From Synechococcales cyanobacterium GL140_1_metabinner_5_sub (GTDB taxonomy: Bacteria; Cyanobacteriota; Cyanobacteriia; Cyanobacteriales; Chamaesiphonaceae): a stretch of 64,000 nucleotides of DNA. A model generated the notes under the pieces. That model was not told the origin of the DNA, did no database searches, and worked only from the letters and a program-made list of their open reading frames with translations. Both the position numbers and the translations under genes were made by a program. Below, one piece after another: positions 61,155 to 64,000 of the stretch; position 1 is the stretch's first letter; every line of letters begins with the position of its first letter. Location of the stretch: NCBI GenBank assembly GCA_025359065.1, contig JANYHM010000028.1, positions 36,400 to 100,399 on the forward strand, in the 5' to 3' direction.

Positions 61155-62219
61155 ATGTCCACTGATTACCCTCGTAACAATAACTTGCTGGCAGCGCTCC
61201 GTCCCTTGCTATTAGATGAGACATTTCTCTATGTCATCAAGCGTATTTTTCAAGCGCTGATTACGCTGCTATTAGCTTCAGCTTTGAGTTTTCTGATTGT
61301 TCAGCTTTCTCCAGGCAGTTTTCTAGATACTCTGAAGCAGCAGAACGAGAAGATTTCGCCCCAGCGTCTGCTGGAAATTCAGCGGCAGTTTGGTCTAAGC
61401 AGCGAAAAAACCATAGGAGCAGCTTTAAACCAGTATTTTAGTTGGCTATGGCGAGTGGTTTTTCACTGGGATTTTGGACCCAGCATTAGTTACAACCGAC
61501 CAGTCTCTGAGCTGCTAGGCCAAAGAGTCCGTGCAACTGTAGAACTAGCTTTGGCTTCCACCTTAATGACTTGGCTAATTGCGATTCCTTTAGGAATTTG
61601 GGGGGCAGTACATCAAAACAAACCCAGTGACAAAATTCTACGGGTGTTAAGTTACTTAGGCCAAGGCTTGCCTAGTTTTATTGCCGCTTTATTGTTGGTG
61701 ATGTTGGCACAATATTTGTCTCCATATTTACCAGTGGGTGGCAGGACTAGCATTAATCATGAACAACTGTCACCGATCGGACAACTCTTAGATATTGGCT
61801 GGCACATGATTCTGCCCACGATCGCTCTCAGTATTACTAGTTTTGCTGGTTTGCAGCGCATTGCTCGGGGCGAAATGTTGGATGTGTTGCGTCAAGACTA
61901 TATCCAAACTGCTCGGGCGAAGGGCTTGCCCGAAAATCGGGTGATTTATCTGCACGCTTTGCGCAATGCGATTAATCCATTGATTACTTTGTTGGGCTTT
62001 GAGTTTGCTTCTTTGCTGGGCGGGGCTTTTATTGCTGAGTACTTTTTTAACTGGCCAGGATTAGGACGGCTGATTTTGTCGGCGGTAAATGCCAAAGATC
62101 TTTATTTGGTGATGGGTAGCTTGATGATGGGGGCAGTGATGCTGATTTTGGGCAACCTGTTGGCCGATCTGCTGCTTAAGTCTGTGGATCCTCGGATTAA
62201 GTTGAGTGATTTGAAATAG
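61155..62219 (+). CDS. ABC transporter permease, peptide/nickel (DppB/OppB) type
   Basis: The 354-residue protein has an N-terminal membrane helix and the DppB signature (AALNQYFSWLWRVVFHWDFG), then six main helices. The EAA loop reads LRQDYIQTARAKGLPENRVI, followed by HALRNAINPLITLLG. It would pair with a DppC-type permease, two ATPases and a binding protein for oligopeptide or metal-chelate import. None of these is in the window, so it is probably an orphan subunit served from elsewhere. Confidence 0.9.
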   Translation: MSTDYPRNNNLLAALRPLLLDETFLYVIKRIFQALITLLLASALSFLIVQLSPGSFLDTLKQQNEKISPQRLLEIQRQFGLSSEKTIGAALNQYFSWLWRVVFHWDFGPSISYNRPVSELLGQRVRATVELALASTLMTWLIAIPLGIWGAVHQNKPSDKILRVLSYLGQGLPSFIAALLLVMLAQYLSPYLPVGGRTSINHEQLSPIGQLLDIGWHMILPTIALSITSFAGLQRIARGEMLDVLRQDYIQTARAKGLPENRVIYLHALRNAINPLITLLGFEFASLLGGAFIAEYFFNWPGLGRLILSAVNAKDLYLVMGSLMMGAVMLILGNLLADLLLKSVDPRIKLSDLK

Positions 62220-62294
62220 CAGATCAAATTTACAAACTCGCGTAGATTCGTTAGATTTGTTTACAACACTGCTGAAAGAAAAATCCTCGCTGCT

Positions 62295-63356
62295 ATGGCT
62301 GACACCATCACTAAACTCTCTTATGAAACCCTGCAAAAAGGTAAAAGCTATTTAAGCTTTGCCCACAAAACTCTCAGTATGCAGGTACGCAAGGCGCTCA
62401 AGCCCAACAACTTACCTTCTTGGCCGGTGCCGCCCGAATTAATTGCTAAGTTGCAAAAGCGATCGGCAGACCTGCAAACCACCGATTGGCAAGATGCCGA
62501 AAAGGGAGTGTATCCCACCGAATTGCTGTTTGATGAGCCTTGGCTAGACTACATAGCACAGTATCCGGCAATGGTGATCGACATGCCAGGTATTTGGCAG
62601 CGATCGGACAACAAAAAGTATCAAGAATTCAGCAAAGGCATCGAAACTGATGGCTATCCCAGCTACTATGTACAAAATTTCCATCACCAAACCGATGGCT
62701 ATCTAAGCGACTGGTCGGCTAACCTCTATGACTTTCAGGTAGAGATTTTATTTGGTGGTACTGCCGATGCCATGCGCCGCCGCATTTTGGCTCCGTTGAA
62801 GCAGGGCTTGCAAGCTTTTAGTGATCTGCCTGCTAAGCAAATCAAGATTTTAGATGCAGCCTGTGGAACGGCCAGAACTTTGCGCGGTGTGCGATCGATG
62901 TTACCCCAAGCTTCTTTGTTTGGTGTAGATCTATCTGGGGCGTATCTGCGTAAAGCTAATGAGCAGCTAGCTGATTTGTCTGGAGACTTGGTACAGTTGA
63001 TGCAAGGCAATGTGGAAGAGTTGCCTTATATGGACAATTATTTCCATGCTGTAACCTGTGTATTTCTATTTCATGAGTTGCCAGAGGCTGTCCGGCAAAA
63101 GGCGATCAAAGAGTATTTCCGAGTACTCAAGCCCGGTGGAACTTTGGTTATTTGTGATTCAATCCAAATGAGCGACTCACCGGAGTTTGAAATGATGATG
63201 CACGCTTTTTATGAAACTTTCCATGAGCCTTACTATCGCAGCTATATGGATGATGATCTGGTGGCGAAATTGCATAATGCTGGTTTTGCTGAGGTCTTAC
63301 CGACTGAAGTTCACTTTATGAGTAAATATTTGGTAGCCACAAAAGCTGTCGAATAA
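62295..63356 (+). CDS. SAM-dependent class I methyltransferase
   Basis: The 353-residue protein has an N-terminal extension of about 180 residues and then a Methyltransf_11 domain with motif I ILDAACGTARTLRGV (from about residue 184). Motif II/III follows as DNYFHAVTCVFLFHEL, then YFRVLKPGGTLVICDS. It is larger than simple menG/ubiE enzymes; the N-terminal part (YPTELLFDEPWLDYIAQYPA) is conserved in cyanobacterial homologues. The substrate is unknown; quinone or lipid methylation is possible. No operon partner. Confidence 0.83.
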   Translation: MADTITKLSYETLQKGKSYLSFAHKTLSMQVRKALKPNNLPSWPVPPELIAKLQKRSADLQTTDWQDAEKGVYPTELLFDEPWLDYIAQYPAMVIDMPGIWQRSDNKKYQEFSKGIETDGYPSYYVQNFHHQTDGYLSDWSANLYDFQVEILFGGTADAMRRRILAPLKQGLQAFSDLPAKQIKILDAACGTARTLRGVRSMLPQASLFGVDLSGAYLRKANEQLADLSGDLVQLMQGNVEELPYMDNYFHAVTCVFLFHELPEAVRQKAIKEYFRVLKPGGTLVICDSIQMSDSPEFEMMMHAFYETFHEPYYRSYMDDDLVAKLHNAGFAEVLPTEVHFMSKYLVATKAVE

Positions 63357-63380
63357 ACGATTCAGTATGGAAAGCATTAT

Positions 63381-63414
63381 GTAGGGTGGGCAGTGCCCAC
63401 CACCTGGATTTCAG
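63381..63414. repeat. Dispersed palindromic repeat, copy 2
   Basis: GTAGGGTGGGCAGTGCCCAC and the following CACCTGGATTTCAG are the reverse complement of the unit at 49236-49269 with about five differences. It sits 25 bp after the methyltransferase stop, so it may act as a terminator in this setting. Confidence 0.7.
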
Positions 63415-63504
63415 CGATCCTATCGTCAATATTTGTTTCGATCAATTCTTTAATATTATTTCGACTAGTTAAAATATTCTTAATTCCTTAAAAACATTAT
63501 TATC

Positions 63505-63777
63505 ATGGCTGATCAACTCACTCCCGAAATTAGCGATCGAATTTGTAAGCACATGAATGATGACCATGCTTCGGCGGTACTAGTCTATGCTCAGGTGCAT
63601 GGTGCTGTGAGTGCTGCTACTCAAGCTGAAATGCTAGCTATTGATCCTCTGGGGATGGATTTGGCAGCAGTGGTGGCTGGGAGTACTCAGAGAGTAAGGG
63701 TGATGTTCGATCGAAAACTGACTGATTCGGAAGATGCTCATCAAGTTTTGATTCAAATGGCTCGCAGTAAAAGCTGA
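63505..63777 (+). CDS. DUF2470 domain protein
   Basis: The 90-residue protein is a complete DUF2470 unit: ISDRICKHMNDDHASAVLVY near the start and VRVMFDRKLTDSEDAHQVLI near the end. DUF2470 is found at the C-terminus of HugZ-type heme utilisation proteins and as a stand-alone domain in cyanobacteria and chloroplasts. The role of the free domain is not settled; binding of a heme-related ligand is a family-based guess. It is a single gene preceded by AT-rich DNA. Confidence 0.85.
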   Translation: MADQLTPEISDRICKHMNDDHASAVLVYAQVHGAVSAATQAEMLAIDPLGMDLAAVVAGSTQRVRVMFDRKLTDSEDAHQVLIQMARSKS

Positions 63778-63910
63778 TCATGGCAAGATTCAGATGACTG
63801 GTGATATTGATACAGATAATCAAGACACCGGTCGTTGGCACCTCAAGTGATCTAAATATAACCATGGTGACGCAAGCTATCAAAAATTCATGGCTCCATA
63901 ATATAAAGCC

Positions 63911-63953
63911 AAAGAGAGAAGCCCTCAGATATAATCTGAGGGCTTCTCTCTTT
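63911..63953. terminator. Strong 20-bp hairpin terminator, probably of the rRNA operon
   Basis: AAAGAGAGAAGCCCTCAGAT (63911-63930) pairs perfectly with 63934-63953 around a three-base loop. It lies 11 bp beyond the 3' end of the minus-strand 5S rRNA gene and 133 bp after the DUF2470 stop, so it most likely ends the rRNA operon and may also stop plus-strand transcripts. Confidence 0.88.
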
Positions 63954-63963
63954 TCAATATTAA

Positions 63964-64000
63964 GCCTGGCAGTGAGCTATCTTCACAGGGGGCTACCCCC
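63964..64000 (-). rRNA. rrf: 5S rRNA gene, 3' end only (cut by window edge)
   Basis: The minus strand reads GGGGGTAGCCCCCTGTGAAG, then ATAGCTCACTGCCAGGC, which has the 3' half of bacterial 5S rRNA: the GGGTAGCC...GATAGCTC hairpin and terminal CTGCCAGGC. The remainder lies outside. A strong terminator follows at once, which supports the assignment. Confidence 0.8.

Noticed and set aside
61155..62219. Full dipeptide/nickel ABC transporter operon
   Set aside because: Only the DppB-type permease is present; no DppC, ATPase or binding protein adjoins it.

Overview
The window is chromosomal DNA from a cyanobacterium. The evidence is the density of CGATCG-type sites, including full GCGATCGC (HIP1) octamers near 21806, 35300, 55097, 55450 and 58817, and several cyanobacterium-typical genes: an Slr1339-family salt-stress protein, a Tll0287-like sensor, paired J-domain proteins and a DUF1517 protein. 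Genus and species cannot be set from the sequence alone. Composition is fairly even; the exceptions are the AT-rich stretches at 32006-32981 and 51229-51690 and a G-poor, C-rich tract at 47260-47460.

Region 1 (1-7415) is a surface-polysaccharide block: a hexapeptide acyltransferase, two GT-B glycosyltransferases and one GT-A glycosyltransferase, a VOC-fold protein, then UDP-glucuronate decarboxylase and UDP-glucose dehydrogenase, which together turn UDP-glucose into UDP-xylose. Region 2 (7495-17444) is housekeeping: a GH57 enzyme, RecJ, a cobalamin riboswitch driving a DUF1636 metal-binding protein, UvrC, a TPR protein and the GTPase TypA. Region 3 (17523-23444) holds unrecognised soluble and membrane proteins, a two-gene succinyl-CoA-synthetase-like operon whose alpha subunit lacks the phosphohistidine motif, and signal peptidase I. 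Region 4 (23576-31129) has a decayed DUF4351 gene, an MFS transporter, a lipoprotein hydrolase, a cysK/J-domain/DciA-like operon, a CAU-anticodon tRNA, a second J-domain protein and a dienelactone hydrolase.

Region 5 (31130-39600) is accessory: a protein with the HTH domain of STAND proteins, then a 2183-residue secreted heme peroxidase with RTX calcium repeats. Region 6 (39737-46516) has hydrolases, a DCC oxidoreductase, the TldD/TldE protease pair and small conserved proteins. Region 7 (46538-48107) is a graveyard: a degenerate Uma2-type nuclease, a one-spacer CRISPR array with its apparent leader, a truncated IS4-type transposase and another pseudogene. No cas genes are present.

Region 8 (48326-64000) has a hydrolase, a zinc-ribbon/kinase/beta-helix fusion, a heme sensor, a CPBP protease, NAD synthetase, a second RTX protein, a vWA protein, the Slr1339-type protein, PepP, Apt, a peptide-type ABC permease, a methyltransferase and a DUF2470 protein. 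The right edge cuts into a 5S rRNA gene on the minus strand, so an rRNA operon lies just beyond.

The most interesting unexplained items are a pair of diverged ~160-bp elements (32360-32523 and 51306-51468) with shared inverted repeats, the catalytically altered SucC/SucD pair, and the solitary CRISPR unit beside a transposase stump. All identifications were made by reading motifs and family resemblance; no database search was run.
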